Shown here: piece by piece, positions 8,650 to 16,864 of the stretch
Numbering within the stretch: the stretch's first letter is position 1
How the letters are laid out: each line of letters starts with the position of its first letter
NCBI RefSeq assembly: GCF_000756615.1
Contig: NZ_CP009288.1
Span: forward strand, 5,580,001 to 5,644,000
Reading direction: 5' to 3'
Source of the DNA: Paenibacillus durus
Lineage (GTDB): Bacteria; Bacillota; Bacilli; Paenibacillales; Paenibacillaceae
DNA: 64,000 nucleotides
Program-made: the position numbers and the translations under genes
Notes under the pieces: model-generated
Told to the model about the DNA's origin: nothing
The model's input: only the letters and a program-made list of their open reading frames with translations
The model's database searches: none

Positions 8650-9672
8650 TCAGGACGGAGACATACGCGGGGTCAGCCCGCAGGCTTCTGCGATCAGCCG
8701 ATACGACTTCAGCTTATCCGAAAAGCGGTGCATCACAGTGCCGATCATCACTTCCTCGCAGCCGGACCGCGCGCAGAGGTCATGCAGCTGATCTCTAATC
8801 TCTTCCGGGGAGCCGACCAGCAGGGATCTGCGGTTCTCCTGGACGATATGCTTTTCGTAAGGCGTATACGGATAGGACAGCGCGTGCTCCACGGAGGGGG
8901 TCGGCGCAGACACATGCGTCTTGTCCAGCAGAACCGCCGAGAGGTCCATACTTGAGGCGAGCCGGTCCGCCTCTTCCGTTGTCTCCGCGCAGGCCGCGAA
9001 CACGGCGAACATTCCCTGGGGCTTCAGTGACAATGGCGATGGGCAAAAACGGCTGCGGTAGGATGCCATCGCCTCCTCGCCATCATGAGCGTTAATAAAG
9101 CGGGCAAAAGCAAATCCCGTTCCAAGCCCGGCGGCCAATAATGCGCTGTCCTTGCTTGAACCGAGCAGCCAAATCTCCGGCGCTGAACTGCCGGTTGGCA
9201 TCGCTTGCAGCCCCGCAAACCGGTGATGCACATCTGCCCCGTCATGCAGATAAGCTATCAGATCCTTGACCTGCATGGAAAAATTGTCCGGGGCCGCCTT
9301 TCCATATTCCTGCAAGGCCCGGACGGCAAGAGCGCCTCCGCCGGCAGCCCGGCCGATCCCAAGGTCAATCCGCCCGGGATATAGAGCCTCCAGCACGCGA
9401 AAATTCTCCGCGACCTTATATGCGCTATAGTGAGGAAGGAGGATACCGCCCGAGCCGATTCGGATCGAGGAGGTAACGGCAGCCAAATGCGCGACGAGCA
9501 CCTCCGGGCTTGACCCGGCAAGACCGGACGCAAAATGATGCTCGGCCACCCAGAAGCGGGAATAGCCCAGCTTTTCGGCCTCCTGAGCCAGGATGGCGGT
9601 CTGCGCAAGCGCCTCGGCCGGCGTGCTGCCCTCCGACACTGGCGACTGGTCAAGCACACTGAGCTTAATCAT
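8650..9672 (-). CDS. LLM-class flavin-dependent oxidoreductase
   Basis: Bacterial-luciferase-like (LLM class) flavin-dependent monooxygenase of 340 residues. The (beta/alpha)8 family marks are clear: SVLDQSPVSEGSTPAEAL at the N terminus, FWVAEHHF, RIGSGGILLPHYSAYKVAENF and the phosphate-loop segment IDLGIGRAAGG. This subgroup resembles YwcH/YhbW-type proteins with unknown substrates. The start MIKLSVL has AAAGGGTG upstream; the longer frame adds 23 implausible residues. It is followed by its own terminator. Confidence 0.88.
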   Translation of the reverse strand: MIKLSVLDQSPVSEGSTPAEALAQTAILAQEAEKLGYSRFWVAEHHFASGLAGSSPEVLVAHLAAVTSSIRIGSGGILLPHYSAYKVAENFRVLEALYPGRIDLGIGRAAGGGALAVRALQEYGKAAPDNFSMQVKDLIAYLHDGADVHHRFAGLQAMPTGSSAPEIWLLGSSKDSALLAAGLGTGFAFARFINAHDGEEAMASYRSRFCPSPLSLKPQGMFAVFAACAETTEEADRLASSMDLSAVLLDKTHVSAPTPSVEHALSYPYTPYEKHIVQENRRSLLVGSPEEIRDQLHDLCARSGCEEVMIGTVMHRFSDKLKSYRLIAEACGLTPRMSPS

Positions 9673-9782
9673 AGACAGACACCCTTTCCGTGAAACAGAC
9701 GACTGACTCCTTGCAAAAGGCTGCAGCCGTCTTTTCTTCAAATTCGCTTGTTATGTATTTATTGCTTCAGGTCCAAGACCTC

Positions 9783-9814
9783 AAAAAACCCTCCTCGGCT
9801 AGCCGAAGAGGGTT
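9783..9814 (-). terminator. terminator after DUF3243 gene
   Basis: Hairpin AACCCTC-C-TCGGCT / AGCCGA-A-GAGGGTT followed on the minus strand by TTTTTT, about 20 bases beyond the DUF3243 stop. Confidence 0.85.
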
Positions 9815-9836
9815 GAAAACTTGATTCTCCTTTTCC

Positions 9837-10184
9837 TTAGACCCGTTCGGACAACGCCAGCTTAACCAGCATGGAGGCAAGCTTGCTGCGCTCCTCTTTG
9901 CTTCCGACCCTCCACAGCTCCAGAAGCAGCATTTCCTCACTGTTGCGCGGTTCCTCATAGGCCGCCAGGTAGTCCGCCACCTTCTCCGCCGCCTGAGCTA
10001 ACTGCGCCTCGCCGAAGCCGATTTTTCTAGCCAATTGAATCCGCTTGCTTAAGTAAGTACGGAATGCGTCGAAATTGCTCAAGATTTCTTCCCTTTGCCC
10101 GGGTTCGATCCGATTGAGTGTTTCCTTCACCAGTCCGATTGCTACGCCACCGTCTTTGCTTACAACATGGTTATGCTCGGACAT
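9837..10184 (-). CDS. DUF3243 domain protein
   Basis: Protein of 115 residues matching the DUF3243 family of Bacillota (similar to B. subtilis YmfJ). Recognisable stretches are EEILSNFDAFRTYLSKRI, AAEKVADYLAAYEEPRNSEE and LLELWRVGSKEERSKLASML. It is helical and has no signal peptide. The function of the family is unknown; it is probably a small cytoplasmic protein. The start MSEHNHV has a perfect AAGGAGG 8 bases upstream. Confidence 0.85.
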   Translation of the reverse strand: MSEHNHVVSKDGGVAIGLVKETLNRIEPGQREEILSNFDAFRTYLSKRIQLARKIGFGEAQLAQAAEKVADYLAAYEEPRNSEEMLLLELWRVGSKEERSKLASMLVKLALSERV

Positions 10185-10262
10185 GTCGCCAGCCTCCTTT
10201 AGCGTTAATAGCGGTTTTACACTAATTAACCGGACCGGGTAAAGGTGAATCAAGGTCAAACC

Positions 10263-11117
10263 TTATTTGGATACTGGCACAGCGCTGTAATATTCCTCCA
10301 GAGAAATGCCTTGTTCAGCGATGGCACGGGCGGCTTCCTTACCTACGTACCGTACATGCCAAGGCTCGTACATATAACCCGTGAAGGCTTCCTTGCCTTT
10401 AGGATAACGGATGATGTAGCCATACTCCGGCGCATGCTGCGCCAGCCAGTTCGCTTCCTTCGTCCCGGCAAAACAGCTCTCCGCCGCGCATTTGCCGTCA
10501 GTGCCGGAAAGATCGATCGCCAGGCCCGTCTGATGCTCGCTGTGTCCGGGAACGGCGCTGTAAATGCTCGCTTTTTCCTCTCCGTCCCGCTCCGCATAGC
10601 CGTTGAACAGGCCCTGCTGCGTCTTCTCGGAGCGATAGGCGGAAACCCCCGCCAAATACACGCCGTCCCGCTTGGCGCCCGCGAACATTTCCTCAAGCGC
10701 ATGAGCCGCTTCCTTGCGCATCATCCGCTTTTCGATCTTTTCCTTGAAGATGAACGGAACATTTGGATACACCAGATCGGCCGGCTTGTAGTTATCGGGC
10801 AGCCCGTACTGCTTGTTCACCATGACGCCGATGCTGTCCGGCTCCGTCGCCGCAAGCTGGGCCTCACCGCCGCCCTGCGCCGACGGAGCCGGCGATTCGC
10901 CAGCAGACTGCGTCCCTCCGCCGCTCTGCCCCTCCGGGGAAGTGGACGGAGCCGGGGATTCACCCGGGGGCTGCGCCGCTGCACCATTAAGGTCCGGCTG
11001 ATTAACGGATGCGGCCCCTCCGCCAATAGATCGGGCCGGCGATGTATATTTCCCTATTCCCCAGCCGACGGCGATGACGGCCAGGAACAGGAGAGGAATC
11101 CATAAGTTTTTGCGCAT
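10263..11117 (-). CDS. VanY-like D-alanyl-D-alanine carboxypeptidase (M15B)
   Basis: Membrane-anchored peptidoglycan carboxypeptidase of 284 residues. An N-terminal hydrophobic anchor (LWIPLLFLAVIAVGWGIG) is followed by a long Pro/Gly/Ser/Ala-rich linker to about residue 90, then the M15 zinc peptidase domain. Zinc ligands are visible as the His and Asp of SEHQTGLAIDLSG and the His of EPWHVRYVG. SAYRS upstream is also typical. It would trim D-Ala from cell-wall peptides outside the membrane. The start MRKNLW is set by AAGGAGGAAAGC. Nothing nearby suggests a vancomycin-resistance cluster, so it is a housekeeping-type DD-carboxypeptidase. Confidence 0.87.
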   Translation of the reverse strand: MRKNLWIPLLFLAVIAVGWGIGKYTSPARSIGGGAASVNQPDLNGAAAQPPGESPAPSTSPEGQSGGGTQSAGESPAPSAQGGGEAQLAATEPDSIGVMVNKQYGLPDNYKPADLVYPNVPFIFKEKIEKRMMRKEAAHALEEMFAGAKRDGVYLAGVSAYRSEKTQQGLFNGYAERDGEEKASIYSAVPGHSEHQTGLAIDLSGTDGKCAAESCFAGTKEANWLAQHAPEYGYIIRYPKGKEAFTGYMYEPWHVRYVGKEAARAIAEQGISLEEYYSAVPVSK

Positions 11118-11270
11118 GCTGCTTTCCTCCTTGTAACAGGTATTGCTGAAGTATATCCATATAGACAAGCCTAGGGCGGCAAATGTTGCAGCCGCCCCCA
11201 GTGCAATTCCTTCCAGGCTGTCGTTATCTCAGCCGGTCGTTAACAGCCCGGCACAGCCAAGCGGCCTCGC

Positions 11271-12794
11271 TTATCTGCCCCGTCTGCCGCCTTTACGGCC
11301 CGCCTCGCCGCTTCGCCCGCTCCGTCCGCTGCCGCCCCGGCCGCCATGACCGGAGGCGGCTGTGCCGGCTCCGCCGTGCCTGCTGCCGCTGCGGGTCTGT
11401 CCGCCGCCAGAGGGCGGTCTGCCCTGCGATGGTCCGCCGCCAGAGGACGGCTTGCCCTGCGACGGCCCACGGCCGCCGTGCGCGGCGCGTTTATCCGGAG
11501 CCGCGCCATCCTGGCGGCTCCGCCGTCCCCGCTCGGCGTCCCGGCTCCGGCCGCCCGCATCCTTGCCGCGGCCGCTCGTCCGCGCGCCGCCTGGTCCCGG
11601 CCCGCGCCCGGTCCGCGCGGCCTCGCGAGTCCCGCCCGCGCGGGCGCCGCCGCCCGTGCCCGTGACGAATTCGCCCTGCTCATAGCGGCGGCGTTCCAGC
11701 CGCTGCGAAATGCCGCGCTCGATCATCTCCAGCCCGGCGCGGTCACGCGGCGAGGCGAAGGTGATCGCAAGCCCTTTGCCTCCTGCCCGGCCTGTCCGGC
11801 CGATGCGGTGAATGTAGCTGTCCACGTCCAGCGGCATATCGTAGTTGAAGACATGGGTTACCCCTTCCACGTCAAGGCCGCGTGCGGCAACATCCGTAGC
11901 GACGAGAAGCTGAAGCTTCGCCTCCCGGAACGTCTTCATGACCGCCTCGCGCTTGTTCTGCGACAGGTCGCCGTGAAGCTCGTCGCAGTCGTAGCCCGCT
12001 TCCCGCAGAGCGTCGCTCAGCTTCGACACCCGGCGCTTCGTCCGGCAGAAAATAATGGCCAAATACGGCCGGTCCCGTTCGATCAGCGCCTTAAGCGCCT
12101 CTTCCTTGGCGCGGTCGGTACATTCGACGACCTGCTGGCGGATATTGTCCAGCGGAATCGGCGAACCGCTCTTGATCACAATGTCGAGCGGCTGTTTCAT
12201 ATAGCTGGCCGCAAGCTGCTTGATCGGGTCCGGCATAGTCGCCGAGAACAGCATCGTCTGCCGCCGCGATGGGATCGCCGTAATAATACTCTCCACTTCG
12301 TCCAGAAAGCCCATATGCAGCATCTGATCCGCTTCGTCGAGCACCAGCATATTTACTCCGCCCAAAGCCAGTGTCTCGCGGCGCATATGGTCCAGCAGCC
12401 TGCCCGGCGTGCCGATAATGAGATGCCTGCCGCCTTCCAGCTTGCGCAGCTGCTTCTCCACGTCCTGTCCGCCGTATACCGCCAGGATCTTGATATCGCT
12501 CTGGCTCGTAAGCTTCCGTGCTTCCTCCGTGATCTGGAGCGCCAGCTCCCTTGTGGGCGCCATGATCAGCGCCTGCGGAAAAGGACGGTCCGGTCTGATT
12601 TTATCCAGTATCGGCAGCAGAAAAGCCAGCGTCTTGCCCGTGCCCGTCTTTGCTCTTGCGATGACATCCAGACCCTGCACAAGCGGCGGAATCGCCTCCG
12701 CCTGTACCGGGGTAGGCTGTGCAATGCCATTCCCCTTAAGAAGCGCAGTCAGCGCCTCCGAAACTCCCAATTCTTTAAAGCCCGGCAATTTCAT
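11271..12794 (-). CDS. DEAD-box RNA helicase with RG-rich tail
   Basis: DEAD-box ATP-dependent RNA helicase of about 507 residues. All motifs are present in order: Q motif (AQPTPVQAEAIP), motif I AKTGTGKT, Ia PTRELALQ, GTPGRLL, motif II DEAD, motif III SAT, then the second RecA domain with ARGLD and HRIGRTGRAG. From about residue 385 the chain becomes an Arg/Gly/Ser-rich disordered tail with many RGG-like groups, as in cold-shock and ribosome-assembly helicases (CshA/RhlE type). The start is uncertain by one codon: GTG ATG follows GAGG closely. The tail is a likely RNA-binding region. Confidence 0.93.
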   Translation of the reverse strand: MKLPGFKELGVSEALTALLKGNGIAQPTPVQAEAIPPLVQGLDVIARAKTGTGKTLAFLLPILDKIRPDRPFPQALIMAPTRELALQITEEARKLTSQSDIKILAVYGGQDVEKQLRKLEGGRHLIIGTPGRLLDHMRRETLALGGVNMLVLDEADQMLHMGFLDEVESIITAIPSRRQTMLFSATMPDPIKQLAASYMKQPLDIVIKSGSPIPLDNIRQQVVECTDRAKEEALKALIERDRPYLAIIFCRTKRRVSKLSDALREAGYDCDELHGDLSQNKREAVMKTFREAKLQLLVATDVAARGLDVEGVTHVFNYDMPLDVDSYIHRIGRTGRAGGKGLAITFASPRDRAGLEMIERGISQRLERRRYEQGEFVTGTGGGARAGGTREAARTGRGPGPGGARTSGRGKDAGGRSRDAERGRRSRQDGAAPDKRAAHGGRGPSQGKPSSGGGPSQGRPPSGGGQTRSGSRHGGAGTAASGHGGRGGSGRSGRSGEAGRKGGRRGR

Positions 12795-13006
12795 CACCTC
12801 GTCATTTCCAAGTATTCAGCGCAGGATTCGCGCCGTGTCGGACTAAAGCTCCTTGTACTAAAAAGCATATGAATTCGCTCCTGAAGCATCCTTCCGGCCC
12901 CTGAAGCAAACCTGTACATTAAAAGCGGAAGAGCTCCGGCAGGAGTTCTTCCGTCCTTGGTTCTTCCTATTTTAACCGTAATCCCTGCCGCCTTAATCCT
13001 CCTGCT

Positions 13007-14677
13007 CTAAAACCGCCCCGATTTGAAAATCGAGTACAGCAGCCAGATAAACATAAACAGCGCAACCACCGAGCCGATTTCGACGGTGGGGAAATTCCAC
13101 AGCACGGACGGCTCCCGGCGCAGCGAGGAGCCGATAATCAGCCCGACCATAATAATGCTGAAGGCAAGCAGCACTATGCTGAAGGAGAGCCGGTTGCCAA
13201 TCCGGTCCAGCTTGCGAAGCAGGCTTTGCAGTTCGGGCACGCCGACCTCCACTTTCAGCCTGCCCTTGCTGATCAGCGCAGACAGCTTCCGGGCTTGTCC
13301 AGGCAGCTCTACGAGGCTTTCGGCAAGCTCCGCAACTCCGCCCCACAGCTTGCGCTGCAGCCGGCTGCTGCTGAAGCGCTGCTTCACGAGCTGCCTGCCA
13401 AAAGGCTCCGCCATTTGAATGATGCTGAAGGAAGGGTCCAAATTGCCCACGACCCCTTCCAGAGTCAGCATCGTCTTTCCCAGCATCGCCAGATCGGGCG
13501 GAATCGCCAGACGATGGCGCCGGGCAACGGCGAACAAATCATTCAGTGCCTTCCCGATGCTAACCTGGCTGAACGGGACGCCATAGTATTCCTCTCTCAG
13601 CCGGTCCATATCCTCATAGAGCGCGGACTGATCCGCATCCTCCGGAATGACGCCAAGGCGCAAAATCGCCCGTACCATGGCTTCCGTATTTTTGCGCATC
13701 AGGGCGATAATGAGGCTCGACAAATGATCCCTTGTCTCCTCGCTCAGCCTGCCGACCATGCCGAAATCAATCAGCGCGAGCTTTCCGCCATCCGTCATCA
13801 TCACGTTGCCGGGATGGGGATCGGCATGAAAGAAGCCGTCGATAAAAATCTGCCTCAGCATTATATCCACCAGACGCTCGGCGGTATCCTTGAGGTTGAC
13901 GCCCCTGCTCAGCAGCGCTTCGCGCCGATTCAGTGTAATCCCTTCGACAAACTCCATCGTCAGCACGCGAGAGGAAGTATAGTCCCAGTAAATCGCCGGA
14001 ATATAGACCGATTTGTTATCTTCAAGGTGCTGCGCGATTCTCTCGGCGCTCCTGCCCTCCTGGCTGTAGTCCAGCTCGTTCATCAGCGATCTGGAGAACT
14101 CCTCCGCCATCCGGGAGAGACTGTACTGCCTCGCCCAACCGAGCCGCCTCTCGGCAAGCGCCGTCAGATCGCGGAGAATTTCCAGATCGCGGCTCATCAT
14201 GCGCATCACGCCAGGCCGCTGAATTTTGATTGCCACCGGCTGCCCGCTAAGCAGAACGCCGCGATGGACCTGCCCGATGGATGCAGCGGCGAGCGGCGTC
14301 TCTTCAAAAGAATTCAAGATCTCGCTGATCGGCTGATCCAGCTCTTGTTCCAGAATATTCATGGCTATTTCCACCGGGAAAGGAGGCACATGATCCTGGA
14401 GCTTTACCAATTCATTAATGATCGATTCCGGAAGCAGGTCCGAGCGCGTGCTGGCAACCTGGCCCAGCTTGACAAAGGTCGGCCCTAAATCTTCCAGCAC
14501 CAGCCTGATCCGCTCACCCAGCGTCCGGCTGGGGTGCTGCACTTCCTGCGTTCCCAGACGGCGCGGAAGCGACAACACGCGGTACAGCCCCAGTTCTTCC
14601 ACCATAAAGCCGAAGCCATGGCGCATCAGCGCCATGGCGATGGAACGGTAACGTCCGGCATGTCTAATCCGGACCAT
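13007..14677 (-). CDS. ABC1/UbiB family atypical kinase
   Basis: AarF/ABC1/UbiB-type protein of 556 residues. The family KxGQ motif is present (FVKLGQVASTRSDLLP), as are the Ala-rich nucleotide loop (PLAAASIGQVHRG), VAIKIQRPGV, the catalytic HADPHPGN and the metal-binding DFG (LIDFGMVG). Two C-terminal membrane helices (FSIVLLAFSIIMVGLIIG and VVALFMFIWLLYSIF) anchor it. Such proteins are ATPases or kinases tied to isoprenoid lipid metabolism in membranes. The start codon lies one base after the stop of the small phasin-like gene, so the two are probably translationally coupled. Confidence 0.92.
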   Translation of the reverse strand: MVRIRHAGRYRSIAMALMRHGFGFMVEELGLYRVLSLPRRLGTQEVQHPSRTLGERIRLVLEDLGPTFVKLGQVASTRSDLLPESIINELVKLQDHVPPFPVEIAMNILEQELDQPISEILNSFEETPLAAASIGQVHRGVLLSGQPVAIKIQRPGVMRMMSRDLEILRDLTALAERRLGWARQYSLSRMAEEFSRSLMNELDYSQEGRSAERIAQHLEDNKSVYIPAIYWDYTSSRVLTMEFVEGITLNRREALLSRGVNLKDTAERLVDIMLRQIFIDGFFHADPHPGNVMMTDGGKLALIDFGMVGRLSEETRDHLSSLIIALMRKNTEAMVRAILRLGVIPEDADQSALYEDMDRLREEYYGVPFSQVSIGKALNDLFAVARRHRLAIPPDLAMLGKTMLTLEGVVGNLDPSFSIIQMAEPFGRQLVKQRFSSSRLQRKLWGGVAELAESLVELPGQARKLSALISKGRLKVEVGVPELQSLLRKLDRIGNRLSFSIVLLAFSIIMVGLIIGSSLRREPSVLWNFPTVEIGSVVALFMFIWLLYSIFKSGRF

Positions 14678-14678
14678 T

Positions 14679-15041
14679 TTAATCTGTATGCGTATCCGGT
14701 GCGATTTCTTCCACCGGCTGCGTTCCTTCTCGGGATAAGCCTTCCAGTTCAGCCAAACGCTGCTCCAGAACGGCTATCCGTTCCTCCAAAGCGGAGATGT
14801 CGCTTTTTGCCGGAACGTTCAAGTCTTTAAGCACGCGCTGCACCTGCTCCTGAATCGCCGATTTAAACACGCTCCGTTCTTCCTCGCCCCGCTCGATCAG
14901 CCGGTCGACCAGCGCCTTGGATTCCGAGGGAGCGACTTCGCCCCGCTTGACCAGCTCATCAACGACCTTCTCCACCTTTTCCTTACTGACAACGGTGATT
15001 CCCACTCCTAAAGAGATCGCTTTTTTTAATAAATCGCTCAT
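14679..15041 (-). CDS. phasin-like coiled-coil protein
   Basis: Small helical protein of 120 residues (MSDLLKKAISLGVGI...), similar to the polyhydroxyalkanoate granule-associated/phasin-type proteins often found before ABC1 kinase genes in Bacillota. A charged middle part and a coiled coil near the C terminus (ISALEERIAVLEQRLAEL) are visible. The start has AAGGAGGAAG upstream. Its stop is one base before the UbiB-like gene, so the pair forms an operon. A real role with polyhydroxyalkanoate is not shown by this sequence. Confidence 0.75.
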   Translation of the reverse strand: MSDLLKKAISLGVGITVVSKEKVEKVVDELVKRGEVAPSESKALVDRLIERGEEERSVFKSAIQEQVQRVLKDLNVPAKSDISALEERIAVLEQRLAELEGLSREGTQPVEEIAPDTHTD

Positions 15042-15134
15042 AGTCTCTTCCTCCTTGGATTCCGTTTTGCTGAAGGCATCAGGCAACGATTAGATTATAC
15101 CTTACCGGGCGGGGGCGCACAAAAGGAAGATTTT

Positions 15135-15773
15135 CTACTTCCGGAGCGGGATTCGGGCCGCCCATGTGGCGGCTTGCAGCAGCAGGGTGTGTACTGCCGG
15201 ATGGCGGAACGTCGGCTCATGATGTCCCGGCATCAGATAAACAACCCGTCCAAGGCCATAACTGTGGCACCAGCCTGCCGGCCACCACTGTCCGCCCGCT
15301 TCGAATTCGAGCAGCACCGTCTTCTCCGTGAACGGGTCGAACTCGTAGTGGTACGGCTCTTCTTCCAGCGCAAAGCTCTCGACCCCTTCCGTTATGTCAT
15401 GCTCGCGCGTGCGGAATTCGAGCGGTCCGTAAGGTGGATGCCCGGCAAATCTGGCACCGATCAATTGGGCAAGCTCATTCCGGTTTCCAAGGGACACACC
15501 AGTATGCAGAACGATGAGTCCGCCGCCGCCGGCGACATAGCTCAGCAGTCCTGCCGTCTGCTGCGGAGAGACCGATTCATTCCACAGCTCGTTATAGGCG
15601 ATGCACAAATCGTAGCCGCTCAAATTTTCGCTCAGCAGCATTTTTTTATTTTCCGTACACTGGACGGTCATTAAATCGTTTAATATATGGCTAATTTGCT
15701 TATCCACACCCTGAAGCGGATGGAACCTCGGATGTGTGTATTCGCCGATTAGCAGACATTTTCTTTTATCCAT
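15135..15773 (-). CDS. ThuA domain protein
   Basis: ThuA-like protein of 212 residues, a class I glutamine amidotransferase-like fold linked in other bacteria to trehalose or other sugar use. Typical stretches are LLSYVAGGGGLIVLHTG, GARFAGHPPYGPLEF, HDITEGVESF and GRVVYLMPGHHEPTFRHPAV. The catalytic Cys of true amidotransferases is replaced, as usual in this family. GGGGAGG precedes the ATG. No sugar-utilisation genes are adjacent, so the substrate is unknown. Confidence 0.8.
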   Translation of the reverse strand: MDKRKCLLIGEYTHPRFHPLQGVDKQISHILNDLMTVQCTENKKMLLSENLSGYDLCIAYNELWNESVSPQQTAGLLSYVAGGGGLIVLHTGVSLGNRNELAQLIGARFAGHPPYGPLEFRTREHDITEGVESFALEEEPYHYEFDPFTEKTVLLEFEAGGQWWPAGWCHSYGLGRVVYLMPGHHEPTFRHPAVHTLLLQAATWAARIPLRK

Positions 15774-15898
15774 AAGGGCCTCCCCGTTTTAAATATCGTA
15801 GTCGATCCATTCATACTGCCTATATTTTAAGGAAAATGATGCCGGATGTCCATTCAAGGAAACGGCACACCGCTTCCGCCGGACCCGTCCGCATATAA

Positions 15899-15938
15899 AA
15901 AGAGCATTCCCGCCGGGTTTGGGTGCGGAAATGCTCTT
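15899..15938 (-). terminator. terminator after uroporphyrinogen-III synthase-like gene
   Basis: Inverted repeat AAGAGCATTCCCGC / GCGGAAATGCTCTT with one mismatch and an 11-12 base loop, then TTTTTAT on the minus strand. It lies about 40 bases after the stop. Confidence 0.75.
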
Positions 15939-15978
15939 GTTCGCTTTGGCATAGCAGGCTTGGTCCGGCTTGGTCCGG

Positions 15979-16791
15979 TTAGCTCCGGGCGGCCAAATAG
16001 CGGCCAAGCTCCACGATCATGCTGCCCATCCGTTCCTGCTCCGGCATGATGATCCGGTTCACCCCCGCCTCCTTCAGCGCATCGGACGTAATCCGGCCCA
16101 CCGAAACCGCAAGCACTCCGGTCTCAAAAGCGTGAATCATCGCCTGCAGCTTGCCGCAGCCAAGAGCGTATTCGGCCAGAAAGCGTATCTGCGGCGCGCT
16201 GGTGAACGCAACGGCATCGAGTTTCTCCTCCGTTATCTCAGTCAATAACAGCTCAAGATCCTCCTGCTTCGGAGGCATATGCCGATAAGGCAGCACCTGC
16301 CGAACCGCCGCGCCGGCTTCTTCGAGCCAGGCGTTCAGCCGCGGGGCGGGATCGCCGTGCAGTTGAAGAATAACCTCCTTGCCCCGGAGATCGAAGGACG
16401 CAAGGCCCCGGATGAGACCGGCCGTGCTTCCGTCATCGTCTCGGACATCCGGGATAAGCCCTCTTTTCTTCAGCGCGTTTACGGTCTTGTAACCCCGTGC
16501 CGCGATCATTGAGCTTGCCAGAACTTCCTGCAGGCGCCCCTCGATTCCCATGCTGCCCGCCGCCCCGAATAGCGCATCCAGTCCCATGCCCGTTGTCAGA
16601 ATCGTCCAGTCGGGAGGATTACGGGTCCAAGACTCCAGCGCTTGACGAAGCTCTTCGCCGTCCAGAAACACGGTGCCCTGAGCGGGCCGCAGCAGCGCTG
16701 TGCCTCCCATATTGCTTACCAGCTTCGCCAGTTCCTCCGATTTGCGCGGACCGGCAAGGGCGACGGTGATGCCTGTTAATTGATCTGCCAT
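15979..16791 (-). CDS. uroporphyrinogen-III synthase-like protein (HemD family)
   Basis: Protein of 270 residues with the two-domain HemD layout. Marks include the N-terminal VALAGPRKSEELAKLVSNMGG, DWTILTTGMGLDALF, ARGYKTVNALKKRGL, LDAVAFTSAPQIRFLAEYA and VGRITSDALKEAGV, matching the AVGxxTAxALxxxG and FTS segments of the family. The enzyme would close hydroxymethylbilane to uroporphyrinogen III. No other haem or sirohaem genes are beside it, so it could be an accessory copy rather than the main HemD. The start MADQL has GGGAGGCAGC upstream. Confidence 0.8.
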   Translation of the reverse strand: MADQLTGITVALAGPRKSEELAKLVSNMGGTALLRPAQGTVFLDGEELRQALESWTRNPPDWTILTTGMGLDALFGAAGSMGIEGRLQEVLASSMIAARGYKTVNALKKRGLIPDVRDDDGSTAGLIRGLASFDLRGKEVILQLHGDPAPRLNAWLEEAGAAVRQVLPYRHMPPKQEDLELLLTEITEEKLDAVAFTSAPQIRFLAEYALGCGKLQAMIHAFETGVLAVSVGRITSDALKEAGVNRIIMPEQERMGSMIVELGRYLAARS

Positions 16792-16864
16792 GATGCTGCC
16801 TCCCTTTTTCTCTCCTTGCTTCTTGCCTAACAGTATACTTGCAAGGAGACTCAAAAAGAAAGCT

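Noticed and set aside
8455..8955. Plus-strand open frames opposite the luciferase-like gene and its terminator
   Set aside because: They start within a terminator hairpin and run antisense to a clear gene; no recognisable protein.
10263..11117. Vancomycin-resistance gene
   Set aside because: Only a VanY-type carboxypeptidase is present; no vanHAX or regulator genes are nearby.
11183..11685. Long open frames opposite the DEAD-box helicase tail
   Set aside because: They are antisense shadows of the GC-rich Arg/Gly repeat region, with no start signal and no family likeness.
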